The notes beneath the pieces were generated by a model. It saw nothing but the letters and a program-made list of their open reading frames with translations. It was not told the DNA's origin and made no database searches. From DHVE2 group archaeon (GTDB lineage: Archaea > Thermoplasmatota > Thermoplasmata > Thermoplasmatales > Aciduliprofundaceae), in assembly GCA_015520975.1 (NCBI GenBank), contig WAOZ01000081.1, forward strand, positions 1-7,878: 7,878 nt of DNA. Direction: 5' to 3'. Positions 1 to 5,881 of the stretch are shown one piece after another. The first letter of the stretch is position 1; each line of letters opens with the position of its first letter. The position numbers were made by a program, and so were the translations under genes.

Positions 1-63
1 GACGAGGATGTTGATAAGTTCATAGAAATTTTAAAGAAGAAAAAGAAAATATCCTATCCTTAA
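1..63 (+). CDS. C-terminal end of an unidentified protein (partial)
   Basis: The plus-strand frame starting at base 1 reads 20 codons and stops at TAA 61-63. The peptide is acidic and then lysine-rich (DEDVDKFIEILKKKKK, then ISYP), like a final amphipathic helix. The gene starts outside the window. The gene at 76-507 converges on it with only 12 T-rich bases between the two stops. The ending resembles the last helix of many fold-type I PLP enzymes, such as class V aminotransferases, but 20 residues cannot establish a family, so I give no function. Confidence 0.6.
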   Translation, partial: DEDVDKFIEILKKKKKISYP

Positions 64-75
64 TTCTTTAATTTT

Positions 76-507
76 TTACCAGAACTGCAAGATCAGAAAA
101 ATCAAAGGAATAATAAAGAGCATAAACATCAGTAGAATAACCATCGTGATGAGATGATTTATGTGTTTCGTATCGTTGCTGAATATTATTGGAAATGGCC
201 CTATTAATACAATTCCGCTGAATTCCGTTTTCCTGTTCTGCTGTAAATTCTCATTAAACTCATCTAAGGTATAATGAGGATCCCCCTCACCGCTGGATGC
301 TGTGCGGATAATTTCGTAAAACGGTTGAAAAAACAGCAGCAAAAATCCCATAAAAAGGAGTAACGCTCCGATTGCACCGGTCAATCCGCTGGCATAAAAT
401 ACAGGGAATATAAACACAAGTGTAACTCCTCCCGAGCCGCTCAATGCTGCAAAAATCATCAGCACAATCCCGGCTGCTATCAGCACAATTCCCCACGGTA
501 TTTTCAT
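76..507 (-). CDS. DUF131/TIGR00304-like archaeal membrane protein
   Basis: This is a 143-residue integral membrane protein of unknown function. Hydrophobic segments lie at about residues 4-23, 27-60 (one long or two short spans, ending GALLLFMGFLLLFF) and 118-141. Between them is a polar stretch (70-96) and the motif GIVLIGPFPIIF at 98-109. A GPxPIxFxxD motif just before a C-terminal membrane span is what I remember of the archaeal DUF131 (TIGR00304) family. Members as I recall them are only about 80 residues, so the N-terminal span and the roughly 35-residue linker would be extra. The ATG follows the stop of the zinc-ribbon gene by 6 bases and has a good Shine-Dalgarno site, so the two genes almost certainly share an mRNA and may be translationally coupled. 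The family assignment is from memory of the motif. Confidence 0.8.
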   Translation of the reverse strand: MKIPWGIVLIAAGIVLMIFAALSGSGGVTLVFIFPVFYASGLTGAIGALLLFMGFLLLFFQPFYEIIRTASSGEGDPHYTLDEFNENLQQNRKTEFSGIVLIGPFPIIFSNDTKHINHLITMVILLMFMLFIIPLIFLILQFW

Positions 508-511
508 AGAG

Positions 512-520
512 CCTCACCTT
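512..520 (-). promoter_or_regulatory. Ribosome binding site overlapping the upstream stop codon
   Basis: On the minus strand the sequence reads AAGGTGAGG, then CTCT, then ATG. The TGA inside it (514-516) is also the stop codon of the zinc-ribbon gene. A strong archaeal GGTGA-type site built into the stop of the preceding gene supports the start chosen for the DUF131-like gene and suggests translational coupling. Confidence 0.75.
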
Positions 521-1422
521 AATCTATGACCGCATTGCCTGCAAAACCTGTCTTCGGAGCTTACCTCGGCACCGCAGTTGGGACATTCGAAGATGAAAAC
601 CAGTTTTGCACCGCAGTTCCAGCAGAACTTATCCTCTTCGCGCACGACGGCATTGCATTCTGGGCATCTGAGTCCTTCCTCTTCTACGGATTCAATATCC
701 TCTTCTTTGTGAGGTATGATAGCAAGCTCTTTGCTCTCCACATCTCCGATAATTTTACGGGTCTGGATTTTATTTGACTCTGTGGGTATCTCCCCAGTAT
801 CCAGTATTTTCCCGCTTTTTATCGCCAATCTGAGCGCTTCCGTGTAATCCTCTCTGAAAAATGCGTCCTTTGCCTTCTGTAGATACAGCGCTGCAACTTC
901 CCAGATCTCCCCTTTTTCCGCTTTGAGAAGTTTATCTTCAACGACTTTTATCTCAAACTTAGACTGGAGATAATTTTCCGGCAGTTTTTTTATGAAATCT
1001 TTAACCTGTGGGGGCATCTCCTCTTTTTTAGGTGCACTCATCTCTATCCTTTTCATTATTTCCAATTCCCTTGCAACCTGTGGGCTTAATCCGTCCTCCA
1101 CACGCTGCTCATCTCTCATCCTCAAAAGTATGCGTTTTGCATTGTTTGCAATTTCTATACATTCCACATATCTACTGGAATCGTAAGCAACCATGGCTTT
1201 TCTGAGCATACTATCCACAGACGATGTATCGTACCCTTTGTCTCTCATAAGTCTCGCCATGTTCCTGACCATCTGCATCTGATTGTATGCTTCCTCCTCA
1301 ACATCTCTTTTTTCCCGTATTACTGCACTACCTTTTTTGATTCTTTTAAGATAAATCATGAGACCCACCACTATACCGAGCAAAATAAACATGGCTATGA
1401 TAATCATAATCAGATCATTCAT
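514..1422 (-). CDS. Membrane-anchored helical-repeat protein with double zinc ribbon
   Basis: This is a 302-residue protein of unknown function. Residues 4-25 form a single N-terminal membrane span followed by a basic stretch (KRIKK). By the positive-inside rule the rest is cytoplasmic. Residues 40-210 are predicted mostly helical, with two similar segments at about 70-99 and 178-207 (both have the pattern LxKAxxAxxxxxY...A...K.IL), resembling TPR-type hairpins. The C-terminus holds two zinc ribbons of the DZR type: C253/C256 with C267/C270 (CPEC, CWNC) and C280/C283 with C294/C297 (CPNC, CRQC). All eight cysteines are present. An acidic, proline-poor linker (229-249) joins the two parts. The ATG is preceded by AGGA 7 bases upstream and a TATA box about 30 bases upstream. 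It is the first gene of a likely two-gene operon with the DUF131-like protein. The architecture suggests a membrane-tethered scaffold, but that role is inference. Confidence 0.88.
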   Translation of the reverse strand: MNDLIMIIIAMFILLGIVVGLMIYLKRIKKGSAVIREKRDVEEEAYNQMQMVRNMARLMRDKGYDTSSVDSMLRKAMVAYDSSRYVECIEIANNAKRILLRMRDEQRVEDGLSPQVARELEIMKRIEMSAPKKEEMPPQVKDFIKKLPENYLQSKFEIKVVEDKLLKAEKGEIWEVAALYLQKAKDAFFREDYTEALRLAIKSGKILDTGEIPTESNKIQTRKIIGDVESKELAIIPHKEEDIESVEEEGLRCPECNAVVREEDKFCWNCGAKLVFIFECPNCGAEVSSEDRFCRQCGHRLR

Positions 1423-1445
1423 ACGGATTTCCTATTTGAAAAACA

Positions 1446-1462
1446 GATATAAAAAACTTTTG
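1446..1462 (-). promoter_or_regulatory. BRE/TATA promoter of the zinc-ribbon/DUF131-like operon
   Basis: On the minus strand the sequence reads CAAAAG followed by TTTTTTATATC, an archaeal BRE plus TATA element. Its centre is about 29 bases before the ATG at 1422, which predicts a very short leader that could just include the AGGA at 1430-1433. No other TATA-like element of similar quality is nearby on this strand. Confidence 0.6.
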
Positions 1463-1463
1463 A

Positions 1464-1475
1464 GGTGTTAACCCC
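1464..1475. promoter_or_regulatory. Near-palindrome next to the operon promoter (possible operator)
   Basis: GGTGTTAACCCC is symmetric at 10 of 12 positions around GTTAAC. It abuts the BRE of the minus-strand promoter at 1446-1462. The position suits a regulator site, but the element is short and occurs once, so it may be chance. Confidence 0.25.
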
Positions 1476-1564
1476 AGTTTCGTGGATTCTTAAAAATGAT
1501 GTGTTTGAGAATTCGGTGTTATTTTGTTTCAAAATCGTAGCAAAAAGTAATTTCCGGGGAAAAA

Positions 1565-1577
1565 GAAATATATATAG
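1565..1577 (+). promoter_or_regulatory. TATA promoter of the aminotransferase gene
   Basis: The purine-rich run GGGGAAAAGAAA is followed by TATATATAGG, with the TATA octamer at 1569-1576. Its centre is about 25 bases before the ATG at 1597, the usual archaeal TATA-to-start-site distance. Transcription should therefore begin at or next to the start codon, giving a leaderless or nearly leaderless mRNA. The AGGGGTG just before the ATG is too close to act as a normal Shine-Dalgarno site. Confidence 0.65.
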
Positions 1578-1596
1578 GTAGGATATAAAGGGGTGC

Positions 1597-2751
1597 ATGC
1601 TCTTCTCTAAGCGTGTTCAGGAGATGCTTCCCTCAAGCACCCTCGCACTAGTGGAACTTGCAAACAAATTCAGAGAACGCGGTTATGATGTTATATCCCT
1701 CGCTGTTGGTGAGCCCGATTTTACAACCCCCCACCATGTTATAGATGCTGCGTGTCGTGCGATGTATAGCGGTAAAACACATTATACACCTCCAACGGGC
1801 ATAAAGGAACTTAAAGAGGCAATAGCCGAAAAGTACAGAAATGAAAACGGTGTGGATGTTACGCACAAAAATGTCATTGTGACCCCTGCAAAACTCGCTA
1901 TATTTATATCCGTGGCAAGTTTCATTGATCCGGGCGATGAGGTTCTTATCCCTGACCCCGGTTGGGTCTCGTACAGGGAGATGATACATTTTGCCAGAGG
2001 CAAGCCCGTGGGGGTCAGGCTCGATGAATCGAAGGATTACAGGCTCGATATAGATGACCTAGTGAATAAAATAAATTTCAAAACCAAAGCGCTGATAATA
2101 AATTCACCTTCCAATCCCACGGGTGCAATTCTGAAGCATGAGGACATCAAGGCGATAAGGGATGTAGTTATGGATTTTGATCTCGTTCTCATAAGCGATG
2201 AAATTTATGAAAAAATAATATACGAAGGAGAGCACATATCTCCTGGAGTTTATGATGATCTGATGCATTACACGATAATTGTAAACGGTTTCTCAAAGAG
2301 CTATGCTATGACTGGGTGGAGAATCGGATATCTCATTGCACCAAACAGATTCATACCTCAGCTGGAAAAGGTGCAGCAGCACACTATTTCGTGCGCTCCG
2401 AGCATGGCACAGTACGCCGCGCTTGAAGCCATCAAAGATCACGAATCTGTGAGGAAAATGGTCGCCGAATTCAGAAAGAGAAGGGATTTTGTGTATGAGG
2501 AACTTTCAAAAATAGAAGGCTTGCATGTTAAGAAACCGCAGGGTACATTTTACATATTCCCCAAGTATGATTACGAGATAAAATCCGCTATGCTCGCTGA
2601 GGAGCTTATGCGTAAAAAACAGGTGGCGATAACCCCTGGTTCAGCGTTTGGAATGTACGGAGAGAATCATTTCCGCATTTCTTTCGCCACATCTTTAGAA
2701 AATCTCAAAGAGGGAATTAGAAGATTAAGGGAGTTCCTTTCGGAGATCTGA
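1597..2751 (+). CDS. Class I PLP-dependent aminotransferase (aspartate aminotransferase-like, subgroup I-gamma)
   Basis: This 384-residue protein belongs to the fold-type I aminotransferases, which move an amino group between an amino acid and a 2-oxo acid. In this subgroup the usual acceptor is 2-oxoglutarate, and donors include aspartate, aromatic and branched-chain amino acids. Visible family signatures are GEPDF (38-42), THYTPPTG (61-68), the WVSY motif (123-126), NPTG (173-176, substrate-contacting Asn), DEIY (201-204, pyridine-ring Asp and Tyr), the Schiff-base lysine K234 in SKSYAMTGWR, and the carboxylate-binding arginine R360 in FRISFA. The length is normal. The phosphate-cup segment reads VTPAKLAIF (95-103), apparently one residue shorter than the common VTxGxKQAxF form. 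The exact substrate cannot be read from sequence. The gene stands alone on this strand, and its 3' end overlaps the convergent surface-protein gene by 27 bases. Confidence 0.95.
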   Translation: MLFSKRVQEMLPSSTLALVELANKFRERGYDVISLAVGEPDFTTPHHVIDAACRAMYSGKTHYTPPTGIKELKEAIAEKYRNENGVDVTHKNVIVTPAKLAIFISVASFIDPGDEVLIPDPGWVSYREMIHFARGKPVGVRLDESKDYRLDIDDLVNKINFKTKALIINSPSNPTGAILKHEDIKAIRDVVMDFDLVLISDEIYEKIIYEGEHISPGVYDDLMHYTIIVNGFSKSYAMTGWRIGYLIAPNRFIPQLEKVQQHTISCAPSMAQYAALEAIKDHESVRKMVAEFRKRRDFVYEELSKIEGLHVKKPQGTFYIFPKYDYEIKSAMLAEELMRKKQVAITPGSAFGMYGENHFRISFATSLENLKEGIRRLREFLSEI

Positions 2752-4455
2752 TTTATTTTCCGATCTTTCTTTGGCGCTTTTCTTTTTAGGTAAAAAATAA
2801 ACACCTATTACGACGCTTATTATTATAAATCCAATTAGAGGTATAAAGCTTCCCAGAGGTATATCCAAGAATACCTTGTAATTTGTCCACGCAGGATTGT
2901 CGTTGACATTGATAAACACCCCTGTCTCCTTCTCGCCGCTGGAATATACCAGAAGCAGATGTATTTCATATATACCCGTTCTGGCATTTTGGGGTATAAC
3001 AACGGTTATTGTCCCCTCAGTTTTGTTGTTCAGAATTAGCACCTGAGGATTTGTGTAAAATTCATCTGCAAAACCATAGTATAACCGCGCATTTTCAAGA
3101 AACTCTCCTGAGATGGTGAATTTGATCTCAATCTCCTGTCCCGGAGTGAACACACCAGTCACATACGCGGATTGCGTTAATATGTATGCAGAAATGCCAA
3201 CCGGCGTGCCGAGATTTATCGTGGAGAAGGAAGATACAAAAAACACTCCTTCAACAGCGTAAACAATGACCTTATAACTTTGCGGTGCGTATTTGGGAAC
3301 GGTAATATCTATACTGGTATCCTGTGTCGTGATTGATGAGATCAGCACATAACCGCTACCGAAATCGGCGTAGATGTTGTAAATAAATGTTGCATTGTTC
3401 ATAACAAAGCTTTTGAAGTTTATGAAGCACTTGATCTCCGAGTTTGCGGTATACCACGGTTTATCGAAATACACCGTGATCAGGCCATATTTCACCGTTA
3501 TGGCTCTATGGAGCACCTGAAGTAAAGATGTTGAGTTGTAAACTCTGCAGAATATATCAAGTGAGCCAGAATAGTTTTTGGGAATAACATACTCCAAAGA
3601 ATTACTCTCACCAAAGTATCTTTTTAAAAGCTCTCCACCTTTTCCGAAGATTTCAAAGAGATAACGATATGTGTACCCATTATTTCCTCCATCAACCCTC
3701 AAAGAGAGCGTTTCCCCAGATAAAAATGTATCATTAAGGCTTTTGGTTGATGCAAAATAGAACATATTTTCATAGGATATTACGAATGTGTAATTTTTGA
3801 TTTCCCCCGCAATATCCGATGTTATGATGACTTCCGTGCCCGTGGATAAATCTGGAATTTTAAAATAATAATACCCCCGTCCCAGAGAGTCCAGTACAAG
3901 AGGATTTGTGATGTTGAAACAGGTTGTATTGTAGACAGTGCAGGAAATATATTTAACGGTAAGTCCAGGAACCGGAGATGAGAAGATCACTCTGGCATAC
4001 GCTCCCGGCCTGAAAATTCCCGTAAGAGGATAAACATACATCTGATATGTGTAAGATTCCACGGGAACTACGGTTACCAGCACCGTGTTTTCGGCGGAAA
4101 GATTGTTGTATGTGTAATTCAACCGTATTTCATAGGTATTGAATACAAAGTTATATGTGTCCAAAGGGATCGTTATCGTCCCCGAAGGAGATGTCAAATT
4201 TCCCCTTAGAATAACAGTATTATTCGTAACAGGCGATAATGTCCATGTTCCCGTCCCCCCATCTGGTGCTTCTCCATTTTGAAGATAAACATAATAAGTG
4301 AGTTTTATAGACTCACTCGTGAGATACGCATTTTTTGATAACACCATTTCCACTACGAGGTTTTTAGAATCTGATGGCATATACGCGAAAGAATTAAATG
4401 ATGCAATCACGACAATCGAACATAACAGTATCGGCAGTTTTTTAATCAACGACAT
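2725..4455 (-). CDS. Secreted, membrane-anchored surface protein with about five beta-sandwich modules
   Basis: This is a 576-residue protein with an N-terminal signal peptide (residues 1-24, basic then hydrophobic, FNSFA before the mature part), a long extracellular region, a membrane span at about 534-556, and a basic cytoplasmic tail starting KKK. The extracellular part appears to be about five modules of roughly 90-100 residues (34-130, 138-228, 230-324, 325-415, 420-520). Each has a strand with Y/F-x-x-G/S-E-x-I/L, a central strand, an I-x-V/I-P-K/Q turn and a closing Y-x-V/I strand. This resembles alpha-2-macroglobulin MG2 or other Ig-like folds. I count twelve N-x-S/T sequons outside the membrane, fitting archaeal N-glycosylation. 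C172 and C179 could form a disulfide. No catalytic motif is visible; a structural or adhesive envelope role is inferred. A TATA box about 28 bases upstream implies a leaderless mRNA. Confidence 0.9.
   Translation of the reverse strand: MSLIKKLPILLCSIVVIASFNSFAYMPSDSKNLVVEMVLSKNAYLTSESIKLTYYVYLQNGEAPDGGTGTWTLSPVTNNTVILRGNLTSPSGTITIPLDTYNFVFNTYEIRLNYTYNNLSAENTVLVTVVPVESYTYQMYVYPLTGIFRPGAYARVIFSSPVPGLTVKYISCTVYNTTCFNITNPLVLDSLGRGYYYFKIPDLSTGTEVIITSDIAGEIKNYTFVISYENMFYFASTKSLNDTFLSGETLSLRVDGGNNGYTYRYLFEIFGKGGELLKRYFGESNSLEYVIPKNYSGSLDIFCRVYNSTSLLQVLHRAITVKYGLITVYFDKPWYTANSEIKCFINFKSFVMNNATFIYNIYADFGSGYVLISSITTQDTSIDITVPKYAPQSYKVIVYAVEGVFFVSSFSTINLGTPVGISAYILTQSAYVTGVFTPGQEIEIKFTISGEFLENARLYYGFADEFYTNPQVLILNNKTEGTITVVIPQNARTGIYEIHLLLVYSSGEKETGVFINVNDNPAWTNYKVFLDIPLGSFIPLIGFIIISVVIGVYFLPKKKSAKERSENKSDLRKELP
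2752..2788 (+). terminator. T-rich tracts after the aminotransferase stop (possible terminator)
   Basis: The plus strand just after the aminotransferase stop has several T runs (TTTATTTTC, CTTTCTTT, CTTTTCTTTTTA) without a clear hairpin, as expected of archaeal intrinsic terminators. Read on the other strand, the same bases are the lysine-rich cytoplasmic tail of the surface-protein gene, so the T-richness may only reflect those lysine codons. Confidence 0.35.
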
Positions 4456-4478
4456 TAAAAAAGGTATTAATGTGTTGC

Positions 4479-4493
4479 ATATTTTAATTTTTC
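4479..4493 (-). promoter_or_regulatory. BRE/TATA promoter of the modular surface-protein gene
   Basis: On the minus strand the sequence reads GGAAAAA followed by TTAAAATAT. The TATA centre is about 28 bases upstream of the ATG at 4455. No Shine-Dalgarno sequence precedes that ATG, so transcription probably starts at the start codon. The gene can therefore be expressed independently of the surface-protein gene upstream on the same strand. Confidence 0.5.
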
Positions 4494-4514
4494 CTTAAAA
4501 AGCAACATCATCAC

Positions 4515-4550
4515 CAAAAAACAAACAGAAAAGTTAAGAAAAAAGAGAGG
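4515..4550 (-). terminator. T-rich terminator region after the 386-residue surface-protein gene
   Basis: Reading the minus strand downstream of the stop at 4580-4582, there is a pyrimidine tract ending in CTTTTTT (4539-4544 complement), then TTTTCTG, then TTTTTT (4516-4521 complement). Repeated U runs without a needed hairpin are typical archaeal terminators. This would separate the transcript from the next gene's own promoter at 4479-4493. Confidence 0.5.
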
Positions 4551-4579
4551 GGTGGCGGGTCAGCGTGATTATTGAGAAT

Positions 4580-5740
4580 TTACCTCTTCTTGATGATTAC
4601 CGCAGCCGCGATGATCGCTATCACCGCTATGGCTATACCTGCGATCATAAGTGGGTTGCTCGTCACCGTGGTGATTACATCTGTGCTCTGGCTCTCAATA
4701 TCAATCGTGTGAGTGCTGAAGTGCGGTATGTACACAAGGACACTCACATAATCGCCGTTATCCACGACCGCGTACTTTGCCTCGGTGCCTCCAGCCATCA
4801 CATCATCAACGGTGGTCTCTTTTGCCATCTGACCGTCAAATTTGACTATTATTTTGTGCTGTGCATCATACTGAAGGTCTTCTTTGTTGGCGTTGATAAC
4901 CATAACCTTTCCTTCCGAATTCTCGGATGAAACTTGCAGTTGAAGTCTGTTTCTTTCCTGTACCTTAACCTGAACCTGGAACTGATAGCTGTAATTCACA
5001 AAGTCGTGGGTTCCGTTGCATACGCACAATTCGCCTGCAACCTTTCCTTCCTCAATTCCTTCCATTATTTTGTTCCTTATCTGCTTGGGTACTTTCCATT
5101 CCGTGGTTCTTACGAACACAACGCTTCCCGCGTGTACTGAATAGTTGCCATATTCGTAGCCAAGTTCGCCGACTTTAACTGTTACGGTGTTTCCGTTAAC
5201 TTTTGCCACACCGTTGGATATCAGAAGTAGACCATTTATTGCACCGCTCAGATACACAGTCCTATTCTCAACGCTCGCTGTGATTCCGTCTGCAAGCGTG
5301 TATGTTATCGTGTCCTGGCCGTACACCACGATCTGAAGTATCCCGGCGGGATTGTCATGCGCGTGTATGTATCTCCACATAAAGTTCATATCCACAGGCA
5401 CACCGTGAGATACATTCCAGCTGAATGTTGAGCCAACACCATAGTAACTCAGTATGGCACCCATCGTCGTTACACGGCCCTGGGTTTCGTTCGCATAGCT
5501 CACGCTTGTAAATACTGTCGTATTGCTCACCGTGTAATTCTTAATTTCACCTGTGACAGGATTTATCGTGAAATCCACAAAGTACCCGTTTGCTACACCG
5601 TTGTTGTAGTTGAAAGAGCCTATGTAATGGTTCTCCTTATTATCGTACATATCTCCCGGCATAGGTCCCGCTGATGCCAGCACTGCAACACTCGGTATCG
5701 CCAGCATCATCATTATTGTCAATATCCATACCTTCTTCAT
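4580..5740 (-). CDS. Secreted, membrane-anchored surface protein of unknown function (386 aa)
   Basis: The signal peptide is at residues 1-24 with a likely cleavage after ASA-24. The extracellular region runs to about 362, is predicted mostly beta, and carries eight N-x-S/T sequons. A C-terminal membrane span (363-383) is followed by KKR. The ectodomain contains a CxC pair (C239, C241), a lysine/glutamate-rich helical stretch at 216-236, and a closing PHFSTHTI motif (339-346). HFS-T/H motifs near the end of extracellular beta domains are common in prokaryotic surface proteins, which fits, but I cannot name a family. The ATG has a GGTGA site 6 bases upstream and a strong TATA box. It is divergent from the gene at 5882, and the two proteins end alike (glycine/alanine/isoleucine-rich span plus short basic tail). 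A structural or binding role at the cell surface is inference. Confidence 0.9.
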   Translation of the reverse strand: MKKVWILTIMMMLAIPSVAVLASAGPMPGDMYDNKENHYIGSFNYNNGVANGYFVDFTINPVTGEIKNYTVSNTTVFTSVSYANETQGRVTTMGAILSYYGVGSTFSWNVSHGVPVDMNFMWRYIHAHDNPAGILQIVVYGQDTITYTLADGITASVENRTVYLSGAINGLLLISNGVAKVNGNTVTVKVGELGYEYGNYSVHAGSVVFVRTTEWKVPKQIRNKIMEGIEEGKVAGELCVCNGTHDFVNYSYQFQVQVKVQERNRLQLQVSSENSEGKVMVINANKEDLQYDAQHKIIVKFDGQMAKETTVDDVMAGGTEAKYAVVDNGDYVSVLVYIPHFSTHTIDIESQSTDVITTVTSNPLMIAGIAIAVIAIIAAAVIIKKR

Positions 5741-5746
5741 TTTTCA

Positions 5747-5751
5747 TCACC
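5747..5751 (-). promoter_or_regulatory. GGTGA ribosome binding site
   Basis: On the minus strand the sequence reads GGTGA, six bases (TGAAAA), then ATG at 5740. This sets the start of the 386-residue surface protein and rules out the out-of-frame ATG at 5747. It also shows that this gene has a short leader, unlike its divergent neighbour. Confidence 0.7.
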
Positions 5752-5768
5752 GATTGTTTCATCTCATA

Positions 5769-5783
5769 GTGTATATAAAGGAT
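5769..5783 (-). promoter_or_regulatory. TATA promoter of the 386-residue surface-protein gene
   Basis: On the minus strand the sequence reads AATCCTTTATATACAC, close to the archaeal TTTATATA consensus, with the TATA core at 5771-5779. Transcription should start near 5750, giving a leader of roughly ten bases. It is the best TATA match in the window, suggesting strong expression. Confidence 0.7.
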
Positions 5784-5786
5784 TTG

Positions 5787-5839
5787 TGGTACAAAAATCG
5801 AAGATTGGTACATTCTTTGAATATTCGAGCCTTGTACCA
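5787..5839. promoter_or_regulatory. Three TGGTACA sites between divergent surface-protein promoters (candidate operator)
   Basis: TGGTACA occurs at 5787-5793 and 5806-5812 on the plus strand and at 5833-5839 on the minus strand. The outer copies extend to an identical octamer, TGGTACAA (5787-5794 and the complement of 5832-5839), forming an inverted pair. The first two copies are 19 bases apart, near two DNA helical turns. Each outer copy is about 7-11 bases upstream of one of the two TATA boxes, on the BRE side, where archaeal activators commonly bind. The arrangement points to one regulator acting on both genes. That is inference from position and repetition only. Confidence 0.55.
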
Positions 5840-5846
5840 AAACCCA

Positions 5847-5860
5847 TTTATTAATATATT
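5847..5860 (+). promoter_or_regulatory. TATA promoter of the 309-residue surface-protein gene
   Basis: TTTATTAATATATT precedes the gene. Taking TTAATATA (5851-5858) as the core, transcription would start near 5881, immediately at the ATG at 5882, giving a leaderless mRNA. If TTTATTAA (5847-5854) is used instead, the start would fall near the GTG at 5876. Confidence 0.6.
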
Positions 5861-5881
5861 CAATAATGTTTAACTGTGAAG

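Noticed and set aside
526..777. 83-codon plus-strand open frame opposite the zinc ribbons
   Set aside because: It is antisense to the cysteine-rich double zinc-ribbon coding region, which has all eight ligands in frame. It has no initiation signals.
4500..4520. GTGATGA on the minus strand resembling a box C of a C/D guide RNA
   Set aside because: I found no CTGA box D at a suitable distance, so there is no supported sRNA. A 14-codon open frame starting there has no properly spaced ribosome binding site.
4565..4930. 121-codon open frame on the plus strand opposite the 386-residue surface-protein gene
   Set aside because: It has no promoter or ribosome binding site and a low-complexity His/Arg/Tyr-rich composition, and it lies wholly antisense to a convincing secreted protein.
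5876..5881. GTG start two codons upstream of the 309-residue surface-protein gene
   Set aside because: The TATA core at 5851-5858 predicts transcription starting at about 5881, so a leaderless ATG at 5882 fits better. The GTG remains possible if the upstream TATA core is used.
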